A stretch of DNA of 64,000 nt from assembly GCF_910592395.1 (NCBI RefSeq), contig NC_088323.1, positions 9,920,001 through 9,984,000 of the forward strand, read 5' to 3'. A program made the position numbers and the translations under genes. The notes under the pieces were generated by a model that had not been told where the DNA came from, searched no databases, and was given only the letters and a program-made list of their open reading frames with translations. This document shows positions 10,245-20,177 of the stretch, one piece after another. The stretch comes from Lineus longissimus. Taxonomy: Eukaryota; Nemertea; Pilidiophora; Heteronemertea; Lineidae. Numbering within the stretch: position 1 is the stretch's first letter; each line of letters begins with the position of its first letter.

Positions 10245-10248
<4 letters not shown>

Positions 10249-10249
10249 A

Positions 10250-11102
10250 CATGGTCAAATAAGCAGTTTTCCACCACCTTATGATACGACGGAAAGAAGC
10301 GACACACTGCGATAATTCTCAATGTTTCCCCTATCGATCTTCTTGAGGATAGGTCTATCACATTAGCGCAATTCAGAAAGAGTTGACATGCAATCTATAT
10401 TTATCCATCGTTGGGTTGGAAGGGCCTTGAACTTTTTCCACAAGGAAGCGTTGTTTACCCGCTTAGCCTTCTGGCGAGCCGTCCTAACTTTGTTGGACAA
10501 ATGCTTCACCTCCGCATCAATCCAGCGCGGGCGATTATTGTCACGTACCATAAATTTTCGAACAAATGAATCTACACCGGTATTGAAAACCCTCAGCCAG
10601 TCGTTCCAGATAGTGTCGATATCAGGCGTAGAACGATTGCGCACAAAATCCCTGCCGAGATTATTACACATGCAGTTCCTTAATCCATTGAAATCCGCCG
10701 ATTTAAAATCGTACACCACACGAGTTACTCCATGGTTGCGGACAGGGTGAAGTGAAATACCGGTAACAACCGGGAAGTGATCTGAATCATATTATAGGGC
10801 CATATATTCGCATCCTAAAAGCATTCTGGAGCTTTAGTCAGAATTAGATCAAGTGTATTGCTAGCCTTATGAGTTGGGCAATGCACTAGTTGAGTCAATA
10901 GAAATTCACTGACCAATTCAGAGAAGGCGTGGGCTTCGCCACAATCTGGCGCAGAAACGCTTTCCCAGTTTATCTCGGGAAAATTGAAATCGCCCGCGAG
11001 GCACACACGAGAGAATTTATCTTTACAATTGTCCAATACTCCACGAAGCTTCACAACAAAGCCTATTGACTCTGGCGGCCGGTTACACGTGATAAAAGCC
11101 AT
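10250..11102 (-). pseudogene. Element A: endonuclease C-terminal part and linker
   Basis: On the minus strand 11,102-10,815 holds the end of an apurinic-type endonuclease domain, with AGDFNFPEINWE and NTLDLILTKAP. Next, 10,719-10,363 holds the linker (DTIWNDWLRVF, RPRWIDAEVK). Near 10,320-10,260 comes the first reverse transcriptase motif, PILKK...NIENYRSVSLL. The frame runs directly into the reverse transcriptase at 879 once element B is removed. The endonuclease N-terminus is missing where the RTE-like fragment begins. Stops and one frame change make it a pseudogene. Confidence 0.8.
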
Positions 11103-11781
11103 CTTACGTCGCTTCTATCTAGCAAGATCCATCAATCCGTCACCACGAGAAAACGAACACGCCTATGCCTACACAGAACCAGCCGTACTGCCCAACGAAC
11201 ACACTGATCACAATTACTACAAGCCCTCAAGAAACTCATACTTTGAAGTCGACCCGAAGTATGCTGATGATATCACCTGGGCCACCACTGCAAAACACAG
11301 AGTAGAACACGTCAAGAAAACAGTCCCGTCAACCCTAGGAAAACGACACCTAATTATCAATGACACAAAGACAGAAGAATTTGAAATCCGACGAAATGGA
11401 GGAGGTAAATGGAAAAGTTGCAAACTCCTGGGAAGCCTTTTAGATACAGAAAAAGATATTAATCGTAGAAAAATCCTTGCCATAAACGACTACAAAACCC
11501 TCCATAATATCTTTAACAGCCGAAGCTGAATGAATTGGCTTGGACATCTTCTGAGGCTTCATCCCGAAACCCCAGGCAGAAAGTCCCTACAAGAATACCT
11601 GAGGATCACTAAAAGACCAAACGGCCGACCACAACTTACATGGATAGAACAGATCAAGCATGATCTAAATAGCGCCAACATCAACACAGATCTTAAGAAT
11701 CCAAGAGAAACCATAAGAAAACTTGCACATGATAGAGGCATTTGGCACATAACGGTCAAGCGCGTAATGCTACAAAAGTAG
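11103..11781 (+). pseudogene. RTE-like reverse transcriptase fragment
   Basis: KYADDITWATTAKH carries the catalytic YADD (11,260-11,271), followed by KLLGSLLDT and DINRRKILA, a thumb pattern typical of RTE-like LINEs. A stop and an apparent internal deletion near 11,520-11,530 come next. The open frame then resumes with MNWLGHLLRLHPETPGRKSL and GRPQLTWIEQIKHDL, the conserved C-terminal end, stopping at 11,781. The N-terminal reverse transcriptase and endonuclease are absent. Confidence 0.8.
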
Positions 11782-12354
11782 CGACACGTTTTGGAGAGAG
11801 AGAGAGGTGGGCGGAAACTGGAATTTTCCTCAAATAATCGTCAGAGCTACCCCTTCACAAAATACCTCGGACATTTACATTTGAACAAGTAGCAATGGAG
11901 ATAGAGTAGGCCCATCTGTATCCATGGTAATCACTCGAGATTAAAGAACCATTTACTTGCCCGACTGTCCGGAATATCATATCAAAATTTCAGATTCACA
12001 ACCCCACGCAGTATTTGATGCGACGCGGTCAAACATTGACAATTTAGCTGCTAAAAGGCTTAAAAATCAATGGTGGTCTTGTCTCTTTTTTGGCGGGAAT
12101 GGCCAGCCAAATGTGAATGGGCCCATAGAAGACATATGCGACCTGATATCCGCTCAAAAGTTTCTGGGTGGTTTTAAATGCTCGCTGCGACCACAGAAAT
12201 AAAAAGTAGTGTGGCTCTATTCTTCTTACTCTTTTAACAAATTTGTGCTGCACAACAGCATTGTACATGTGCATTAGTGGATTTCTATTCAACTGGACTA
12301 CAAGTAATTACGAACGGCGTACCCCTTTAAGGGGGCCTGTCGCATATGGGGATG
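11782..12354. repeat. Intergenic segment with dispersed repeat R
   Basis: About 140 bp (roughly 11,948-12,090) is closely repeated in reverse orientation at about 60,070-60,210, inside Harbinger F. Both copies encode PDCPEYHIKISDSQPHAVFD-like codons with few changes, so R may be an old coding remnant. Nothing else was recognised. Confidence 0.6.
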
Positions 12355-13022
12355 TTAAAGCTGAACTGCATGAACAAAAACAGAAGCGTCCATGTTTTTA
12401 AAAAAGACCAACGCGCTGGGGTGAAAGAAATGCAAACGTCCGAAACACCCTTCAGAAGTCTGAGGCCGTGTGCTTTTACTGGTTATATTTCAACACTTCG
12501 CAAGTTTTTATGCCGTTTCGGCCCTTTTCTTTGTCGGCGTGCAATTACCAACTAGGCCTCGTGTCTATTTCTGGACGACCATTGCGTTGGAACCGGTGCC
12601 GAGCAATTTATCTACCACGTCTTCCCCGCAAATAGCAATGCAAGTTTATGTGCTGATGTGGCATGGTAGGGGATTGTTTTCATTTATTTCTATTTCTATA
12701 ATTCTAACTTGTATCGTGGTTTTTTTCAGGTTATCATCAGGACACACGCACGTACATGCATGTACATTGTAAACCGCCCGCATGCTTAGACATGGTCTAC
12801 GTGCTTGTGTACATGTACTTACACTCATGATCCAGCACTTCCGATGTTCGGCTACAGACTGACGGCAGCGCCACTGTTTCGCCGTAGACTATCATGTTTC
12901 TGGCAGACTTCTGAAGGGTGTTTCGGACGTTTGCATTTCTCTCGGCCACCGCGCTGGTGCGCGGTGGTCTTTTTTTAAAACATGGACGCTTCTGCTTTTG
13001 TTCATGTAGTTCAGCTTTTTAA
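12355..13022. mobile_element. Foldback/MITE element H with ~110-bp inverted repeats and TTAA ends
   Basis: Segments 12,355-12,461 and 12,905-13,022 are long imperfect inverted repeats sharing AGCTGAACT, AGCAGAAGCGTCCATG-type and ACGTCCGAAACACCC blocks. TTAA stands at both extremities, as for piggyBac- or Kolobok-type target sites. The right arm contains a perfect hairpin (CCACCGCGC / GCGCGGTGG) that the left arm has partly lost. There is no transposase. Confidence 0.8.
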
Positions 13023-13267
13023 GTTGAATTAACGTAAGGATAGCTGCAATACGAATCGATTCGCCAAGCTATTAATGAAACTCACTGACCTGTGGACTTT
13101 GAGTAATGAACACTTGAAGGTGTTGAAGAAACTCATGATCGCTCAGAAGCACATACCGCCATTATTACAAGAGTATTTTGATATATGATATAGCTCTACC
13201 CAGAAGTATTAAGGTAGCAGGAAGGGTTGGGCGTTTGTGGTTCCTGAGTCTGAGGGGGTTGGTGTCC

Positions 13268-13327
13268 GTTGACTGTGCTTTAAGAGAGACTAGGCATGGC
13301 GCCAGTCTCTCTTAAAGCACAGTCAAC
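13268..13327. repeat. Perfect 24-bp hairpin
   Basis: Arms 13,268-13,291 and 13,304-13,327 are exact reverse complements around a 12-base loop (AGGCATGGCGCC). This is a strong cruciform or stem-loop candidate with no obvious host element. Confidence 0.9.
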
Positions 13328-13935
13328 AGGCATTTGGTCTCAGTATTTGGGTAAGTACAGAATCAAGCCAGCTCCGAGAGCAATGGTTGAACGATGCTGT
13401 GGACAAGTCCAAGGATACTGCATCAGTCACGACCAACTTCTCATCAGAAAGCGTCACCACCAGCATATTCAATGTTCAGTTCCAACCTGTACCAGTCCAA
13501 TGCACGCCTGTCATGGTCAGCAGTGGTCAGCTCAGCGCGATATGGAACATTCTTCCGAAACTGAAGCGAGGGAAGTCTGCTCATTAGCATATCTCGCGCA
13601 CTGATCCTTCTGGTCAAACATCGTAGTGAAATCGTAATGGAAAACGTCTGGCTTTACGCCAGACTAATAAGTGAAGAACTAATAGGTAAAGAACTTCTAC
13701 TTGCGCGAGACTGCTGTGATAAAATGATCATTGCAGAGACTCGGTGACGTACACATATATTTTTTACAATCAAAAATGCCCTCAAAAGACGACATGGAAT
13801 GATTATTTTATTGATATTTCCTACTATATACCTTCCAATTATCACTTTATACAAATAGATCGGCGTTAGGTCGCATGCTTTTCTTTCCTGGTGACACTAT
13901 AAAGCAAAATAGTTGCAACACCGTAAATGCGCTAT
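13328..13935 (+). other. Unrecognised segment with two overlapping ~70-100-codon frames
   Basis: One plus-strand frame to 13,587 (Ser/Thr/Val-rich, ending WNILPKLKRGKSAH) reads like protein but matches no family I know. A second overlapping frame runs 13,296-13,604. A short GTCTGGC...GCCAGAC stem lies near 13,648. No function is claimed. Confidence 0.25.
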
Positions 13936-14486
13936 AAAGGCCGGTTTACACATGCAACTTTTTAGGAGAAACACATAGAAACTAAGAGAAACTTGACTGA
14001 CAGGCTATGTAATTTGAACCATGAAACCTAAAGGCCGGTTTACACATGCAACTTTTTAGGAGAAACACATAGAAACTGAGAGAAACTTGACTGACAGGCT
14101 ATGTAATTTGAACCATGAAACCTAAAAGTTTCTTCATATTGCATGTGTGAACTGGTCAAGAAACATGAAGAAACATGATGAAACCCCTTTCTTGAAACCT
14201 TGTGAAACTAGGAGAAACATGAAACAATTTACGAACATGCTCGTAAATTCTGGACAGGTTTCATCAAGTTTCGATTACATTTTAGCTCTGTGGCCAATCA
14301 GACTGTGATAAAAAGTCATGTGATTTTTACTCCATATCCAAAATGGCAAAATGGCTAAAAGTGACAAGTCAAATGCATATGAGTGTTTCATAGTGTTTCA
14401 CTGTGTAAACGTCCAAGGTAAGGTTTCTCGATGTTTCATGTTTCTCCATGTTTCATTGGAAAAAGTTGCATGTGTAAAGCGGCCTT
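13936..14486. mobile_element. TIR element I with tandemly duplicated left end
   Basis: The left end GGCCGGTTTACACATGCAAC occurs twice in tandem with a 94-bp period (13,936-14,029 and 14,030-14,123). The right end (about 14,459-14,486) is its inverted partner, reading TTGCATGTGTAAAGCGGCC. The interior is full of GAAACATGAAAC-type words and has no ORF. It resembles non-autonomous elements with long subterminal repeats. Confidence 0.8.
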
Positions 14487-14684
14487 AAAAGTTTCTTCAT
14501 GTTGCATGTGTGAACTGGTCAAGAAACATGAAGAAACATGATGAAACCCCTTTCTTGAAACCTTGTGAAACTAGGAGAAACATGAAACAATTTACGAACA
14601 TGCTCGTAAATTCTCGACAGGTTTCATCAAGTTTCTACAAGTATCGATTACATTTTAACTCTGTGGCCAATCAGACTGTGATAA

Positions 14685-17254
14685 TGAAACGGCCAGGGGC
14701 CATTGTGCTCACCGTATACATCTTTTAGTAGGCAGGATCATGCTTAGTTTAGAGGTGAATATGGTGAACACAATCAGGCATGAAGACTTTTTTTAGATGT
14801 GTATTGATGTCAAGTAATAAGACAGGGCAGTATATATAAGTTTATGATCCAACCAATAATTGTCTATGACATCAACAAGATCAATATCGTGTGATTGCTA
14901 AGAGTCCCTGCAATAAAAAATTCATCGAAAAAAAGTCATTAATAAGCAAGATATTGCACGTCCTACTTTTTCAGTTTTGACCCCCTGGTGGCCAAATCAA
15001 GAATCAGATGAGGCCAAAATTCGGTGTCAGAGATTATCTGATGTAGGGGGTTACATGTACCAACTTTCAAGTTCATAGCTTCAGCAGTTAAGAAACGTGC
15101 CATAGTTACACTCTAATGGCCAATTTACGCCATTTGACCTCTGTGACCTAGAAAAGGAGGTCAAATCCAAAAATCGTAGGACATGTGGTGTATCCTTGCT
15201 AGAAGTCCCTGCCATAAAAATTTTATCGAAAACAATTCACTCAAATAAGCAAGATATTGCACTTCTTCCTTTTTCCATTATGGCCCCCTGGTGGCCGAAT
15301 AAAGAATCAGATCAGGCCAAAATTCGGCATCAAAGGTTATCTGATGTAGGGGGTTATATGCACCAAGTTTCAAGTTCATAGCTTTACTGGTTAAGAAACG
15401 TGCCATAATTTACACTCCAACGGCCAATTTACGCCATATGACCTCTGTGACCTTGAAAAGTAGGTCAAATTGAAAACCCGTAAGACATGTGATGTATTCT
15501 TCCTAAGAGTACCTACCATAAAAATTTTATCGAAAACAAGTCACTTATAAGCGAGATATCACACTTTAGATATCCACTTTTGGCCCCCTGGTGGCAAAGT
15601 TGAGAATCAGATCAAACTGAAATTCAGCACCAGAGGCTATGTGATATAGGGGGTTATATGTACCAAGTTTCAAGTTCATAGCTTTCGTGGTTAAGAAACG
15701 TGCCATAGTTTACACTCTAACGGCCAATTTACGCCATATGACCTCTGTGAACTTGAAAAGTAGGTCAAATTAAAAACCCGTATGATATAAGATGTATATT
15801 TGCTATGAGTACCTACAACACAAGTTTCATCGAAAACAAGTCACTAATAAGCGGGATATCACACTTTTTAGATATCGACATTTGGCCCCTGGTGGCCAAG
15901 TTGAGAATCAGATCGGACCGAAATTCAGTGTCAGAGGTCACCTGACCTAGGGGGTGCTGTGTACAAAGTTTTAAGTTCATAGCCCTAGCGGTTAAGAAAC
16001 GTGTCACTGTTTTTTAAATAGGATACGACGACGGACGACGGACGACGACGACGGACGACGGACACTGCGGTATTACATAAGACTCCCCTACAGTGAGCCA
16101 AAAATCAAGAAAATGTAAGATACAAGTCAGAAAAGACAAAAGGGAAAAGATAAAAAATAATAAAATAAAAAAATATTTTTGGCCGTCCCTGACCGGGGTT
16201 TGAACTCACGACCTTTGGATTGCCACAACACGAAAAACACAAAACATGCAATTTCGGCCATATCTGTGTCTGCGTTGTGACCTCTGTGACCTCGACAAGT
16301 AGGTCAAATTATAAACCCATATGATATATGATGTATCCTTGCTATGAGTACCTACCACAAAAGTTTTATCGAAAACAAGTCATCAATAAGCGAGATATCA
16401 CACTTTTTAGATATCCACATTCGACCCCCTGGTGGCCAAATTGAGAATCAGATCGGACCGATATTCAGCACAGGAGGTTATCTGATATAGGGGGTTATAT
16501 GTACCAAGTTTCAAGTTCATAGCTGTGGCGGTTGAGAAACGTGCCATAGTTACGATGAAACAGCCAATTTATGCCATTTGACCTCTGCAACCTTGAAAAG
16601 TAGGTCAAATTAAAAAATTGTACGATATATGATGTATCCTTGCTATGAGTACCCACCACGAAAGTTTTATTGAAAACAAGTTATTGATAAGCGAATTATC
16701 ACACTTTTTAGGTATCCACATTCGGCCCCCTGGTGGCCAAGTTGAGAATCAGATCAGACTGAAATTCAGCACCAGAGGTTATCTGGTATAGGGGGTTATA
16801 TGTATTAAGTTTCAAGTTCATAGCTGTGGAGGTTGAAAAACGTGCCATAGTTACACTGAAACAGCCAATTTACGCCATTTGACCTCTGTGACCTTGAAAA
16901 GTAGGTCAAATTAAAAACCCGTATGATATATGATGTATCCTTGCTATGAGTACCTACCACAAAAATTTTATTCCAAACAAGTCATTAATAAGCGAGATAT
17001 CACACTTTTTAGATATCTACATTCGGCCCCCTGGTGGCCAAATTAAGAATCAGATCGGACCGAAATTTAGTGTCACAGGTCATCTGACCAAGGGAGTCCT
17101 GTGTACAAAGTTACAAGTTCATAGGCTTAGCGGTTAAGAAACGTGCCACTGTTTTTGAAACAGGATACGACGACGACGACGGACGACGACGACGACAGAC
17201 GACGACGGACGACGGACACTGCGGTATTGTAAAGACTCCCCTACGGTGAGCCAA
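14685..17254 (+). mobile_element. Tandem-repeat (pearl/Helentron-like) element, copy 1
   Basis: The left end TGAAACGGCCAGGGGCC leads to GCTCACCGTA. About seven ~300-bp monomers follow, each with a CCCCCTGGTGGCC block, a TTTCAAGTTCATAGC block and a TGACCTCTGTGACCTTGA block. A GAC microsatellite comes next, then the right end CCCTACGGTGAGCCAA. The subterminal GCTCACCGTA / TACGGTGAGC pair is inverted. A complete right end also occurs at about 16,065-16,095, so two arrays are fused with a SINE fragment between them. Tandem core plus microsatellite plus short asymmetric inverted ends is the plan of non-autonomous Helentron (pearl-type) elements; that classification is an inference. Confidence 0.75.
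16130..16250 (-). repeat. tRNA-derived SINE fragment between two arrays
   Basis: On the minus strand, GGCAATCCAAAGGTCGTG is followed by GAGTTCAAACCCCGG, a good Pol III B-box context. An A/T-rich run adjoins it at 16,135-16,175. It matches the SINE cut by MITE E at 22,438-22,690. Confidence 0.65.
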
Positions 17255-17441
17255 AAAGTCATGTGATTTTCACTCCATATCCAAAATGGCAAAATGGCTA
17301 AAAGTGACAAGTCAAATGCATATGAGTGTTTCATAGTGTTTCACTGTGTAAACGTCCAAGGTAAGGTTTCTCGATGTTTCATGTTTCTCAATGTTTCTCC
17401 ATGTTTCATTGGAAAAAATTGCATCTGTAAAGCGGCCTTAA

Positions 17442-17977
17442 GTCCAATAATAAGTGACGGTGACCCGTTATAAATGTTTCGCCAGTTTCGCTTTTTTGCC
17501 GCTACGCGGCGCGTTGGGCCCTTGCGTCAAGTGAATGCCAATGAATGTATAGGATGGGAAAAATAGACTTGCTACTTTTTAGCTCAGCTGACAAAGTCAG
17601 CGAAGCTGGTAATATTACTAAGGGAATGGTGTCCGTCCTTCCTGCCATCGGATCCTGCCATCCTTCCATGTCAATTTTGGGCATTTTGTAACCGTAAGAC
17701 CTAGGCACTTTGTTGACGCTGCTAAATTAGGAGTAGCCCAAGGGGAACTCAGAAACCAAAAATCAGCGCGATCCGACCTACATTCGGCGAATGAGGTCAT
17801 CGGGAAGTTTAAACTTCTTTCCTTTATACCTCGGGCCACAGAGGAAATATTGTTTTCAAATCTGGCCGAATATATTTTAATAATTTTTCATTTTGACTTG
17901 TAATGGAATTAGTTTAGTTTTCACCGCCAGTTGGCGCTACATGCACATTTGACAGATTTTTTGACGATTCAAAAGCA
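17442..17977 (+). repeat. Repeat segment beginning TTTTAGCTCAGCTGAC
   Basis: The segment around 17,576-17,850 starts with AGCTCAGCTGACAAAGTCAGC, which contains a GCTGAC/GTCAGC stem, and continues with GTCCGTCCTTCC words. This is the look of another dispersed Helentron-like family. No ORF was recognised. Confidence 0.4.
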
Positions 17978-18159
17978 ATCTTGACACTAGAGGCGCTGAT
18001 GTCGTTCCTAAACAACGGCTCTAGCACTGCTAAATTGCCACCATCTTGAAAAGCAGTACCGCGCATGTGGAAATGTAAAGAATCTTTACAATTGCAAAGA
18101 GGCTATCGCATCACCACTACGCCCGAGAACACGATGGCTGCACTACGCTGCATTGATAG
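17978..18159. repeat. Duplicated block X, copy 1 (182 bp)
   Basis: The sequence from CTTGACACTAGAGGCGC to GCATTGATAG recurs essentially unchanged at about 18,495-18,676. Near identity indicates a recent duplication. Confidence 0.9.
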
Positions 18160-18291
18160 TTTGCAATAAATTCACGTAAAAACACACCAGAACATCTCGG
18201 GTTTTATTTACAAAGATCATATTTTGTTATTTATTTATAAAACAAGCCATTTTATGAAAGAAGGTGGCACTTACTAGGCCTGGATAAGACT

Positions 18292-18422
18292 ATGGAGTTT
18301 GAAGTGGTGGTGACGCAGTGTTGAAAACACCTGAATCTCAGGATGCCGATATCCAAGATGGCGGAATTTTACCAATTCCAGTGTCTGAAATTGAATTTTA
18401 ATTTCGGCACTGTGCGAGTTTG
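18292..18422. repeat. Duplicated block Y, copy 1 (~130 bp)
   Basis: The block starting GGAGTTTGAAGTGGTGG recurs at about 20,045-20,177 with only a few changes. Just after it, copy 1 carries an extra ~70 bp (GATTCAAAAGCCC...) before CCAGGGAACCA that copy 2 lacks. Confidence 0.9.
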
Positions 18423-18495
18423 GATTCAAAAGCCCGGGTTATGACGTATAGTTGCCCAGTTGTATTCTGCGCATTGAATTGGCCAGGGAACCAAT

Positions 18496-18676
18496 CTTGA
18501 CACTAGAGGCGCTGATGTCGTTCCTAAACAACGGCTCTAGCACTGCTAAATTGCCACCATCTTGAAAAGCAGTACCGCGCATGTGGAAATGTAAAGAATC
18601 TTTACAATTGCAAAGAGGCTATCGCATCACCACTACGCCCGAGAACACGATGGCTGCACTACGCTGCATTGATAGG
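18496..18676. repeat. Duplicated block X, copy 2
   Basis: This is a near-perfect repeat of 17,978-18,159. It abuts the left inverted repeat at 18,669-18,684. Confidence 0.9.
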
Positions 18677-20011
18677 GAGCTCTTAAGCGAGCTTTATGGT
18701 TAAGGGTCGAATGTGTGTGTGTATACCGTCAACGAAAAAAACTTGACCCGGTTGACCGGAACCAGAAAACCTCTGCACCCAGGTGACATTTTTGCACGCG
18801 AATCGTATACGCTAATGCACAGCAATTTACCTGGGGAGAGATTTTCTTTTTCCAAACAATTCAGCGGGACGCTACGATGTTTACGCAGAGAAGCCGCTGT
18901 TCGGTTGAAGATTTCGTCAAAACAGGGCCGAATCAAAGTGTAACGATACCCTGGGGCGAATCGAATTGCATTAAACAACAAGCTGCATCGCTGCCAGAGA
19001 TTATTTTCTCTTTCCGCGACGAAATCGTGCTTTGAACTGGCAAAATTCCGCAAAAGATTTTCCGTCTGCTAACTTTTCCGTAGTTTCAAGCGCACCAACA
19101 TGATCGGTCCGGGGCTACCCGTTTCGACGACGATTTCGTCAATATCATGGGGTGTGACAATATGTCAACGGTCTGGTTCCATTAATAATGCAATAATCTT
19201 GAAAGTACATTGGTCTCAATGTCTATTTCCCCGTTTCCATGTCAAAATCCTACCGTGAAACCTGAAACCACTCGTCCACAACACTGGCCATTTTAATTTT
19301 CCGTAGAAAGCGCATGCGCACTTAACTCAAACGCACGCGCTACCCTCAGGTCTCACAAGCCGGTGCGGAGGCCAGGCCTACCTGCCTCCAAAAATGACGC
19401 GACGTCATTTCATGCATACCCCTGTTCCAGCGGCTGTAGACTTGGCAGTACGTTACTCTCACACAAACCAATACATTTCTGAATAGCATGTCTCTTGTAT
19501 TGTAGAATACATCTGACCAAGTTTGACCAAGTGATCAGGTGTTAATCTTGAAGTTATAAGGCATAGAGGTGAAATTTTTTCAAATTTGCGTTATACAGGG
19601 TGTCTCATGCATTGTGCTACATCAGTCTATGCATGACTGTATGTCTAGGCGACGTTGGTCTTTTTGAATTAGAATATAAATCTTAATTACACTTGGGTCT
19701 TGGGATCATTATGCTTATCTCCGGGCAAAAATACCTATCCTTCTCCTGTTGTGTTTAGTTTCCCACATTCTCCCCACTTATTTTCTATACTGCGACAGCG
19801 TCTATTGGGTCAACTGCCATGATGGCATCATCCTAACTATATCCCCCCTCTCCCACCCACCAACTACTCGCCATCAATCATTGACATTGTGTGCTAGCCA
19901 ACTGCTTCTTCGGTAAACTGCCATGATGGCATCATCCTAACTATATAACCCCCCCCCCCCCACCGAGTCTTCTCGCTCACCAGCCCTATTAACGAAGAGC
20001 TCCCTATCAAG
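18669..20011. mobile_element. Putative TIR element bounded by TTGATAGGGAGCTCTT
   Basis: A 16-bp perfect inverted repeat bounds 1.34 kb (18,669-18,684 and 19,996-20,011). Inside is a 117-codon minus-strand frame (19,053-18,700) that I do not recognise, and an almost duplicated CTGCCATGATGGCATCATCCT word near 19,818 and 19,920. No target duplication was defined, so the element status is tentative. Confidence 0.45.
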
Positions 20012-20044
20012 GCCTGAGCCTTCCTCATATTAGTTTAGACTAAG

Positions 20045-20177
20045 ACTTTGGAGTTTGAAGTGGTGGTGACGCAGTGTTGAAAACACCTGAATCTCAGGAT
20101 GCCGATATCCAAGATGGCGGAATCTTACCAATTCCAGTGTCTGAAATTGAATTTTAATTTCGGCACTGTGCGAGTTT
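20045..20177. repeat. Duplicated block Y, copy 2
   Basis: This matches 18,292-18,422. It continues directly into CCAGGGAACCAGACT, so it represents the uninterrupted form of the block. Confidence 0.9.

Larger units (their letters stand above)
14487..17441. mobile_element. Second, partial copy of element I, split by a tandem-repeat element
   Basis: The segment 14,487-14,684 repeats the interior of element I (14,124 onward) almost exactly. It breaks after GACTGTGATAA and resumes at about 17,255 with AAAGTCATGTGATTTT. It ends at the inverted terminus GCATCTGTAAAGCGGCC near 17,441. The break is the insertion point of the element at 14,685-17,254. Confidence 0.8.

Noticed and set aside
10201-10246. 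(TAA)n run considered as a stand-alone microsatellite
   Set aside because: It is the 3' tail of element B, placed directly before the target duplication.
14685-17254. Tandem array considered as a CRISPR-like or satellite array
   Set aside because: Units are ~300 bp and contiguous without spacers, and defined element ends are present at several loci.
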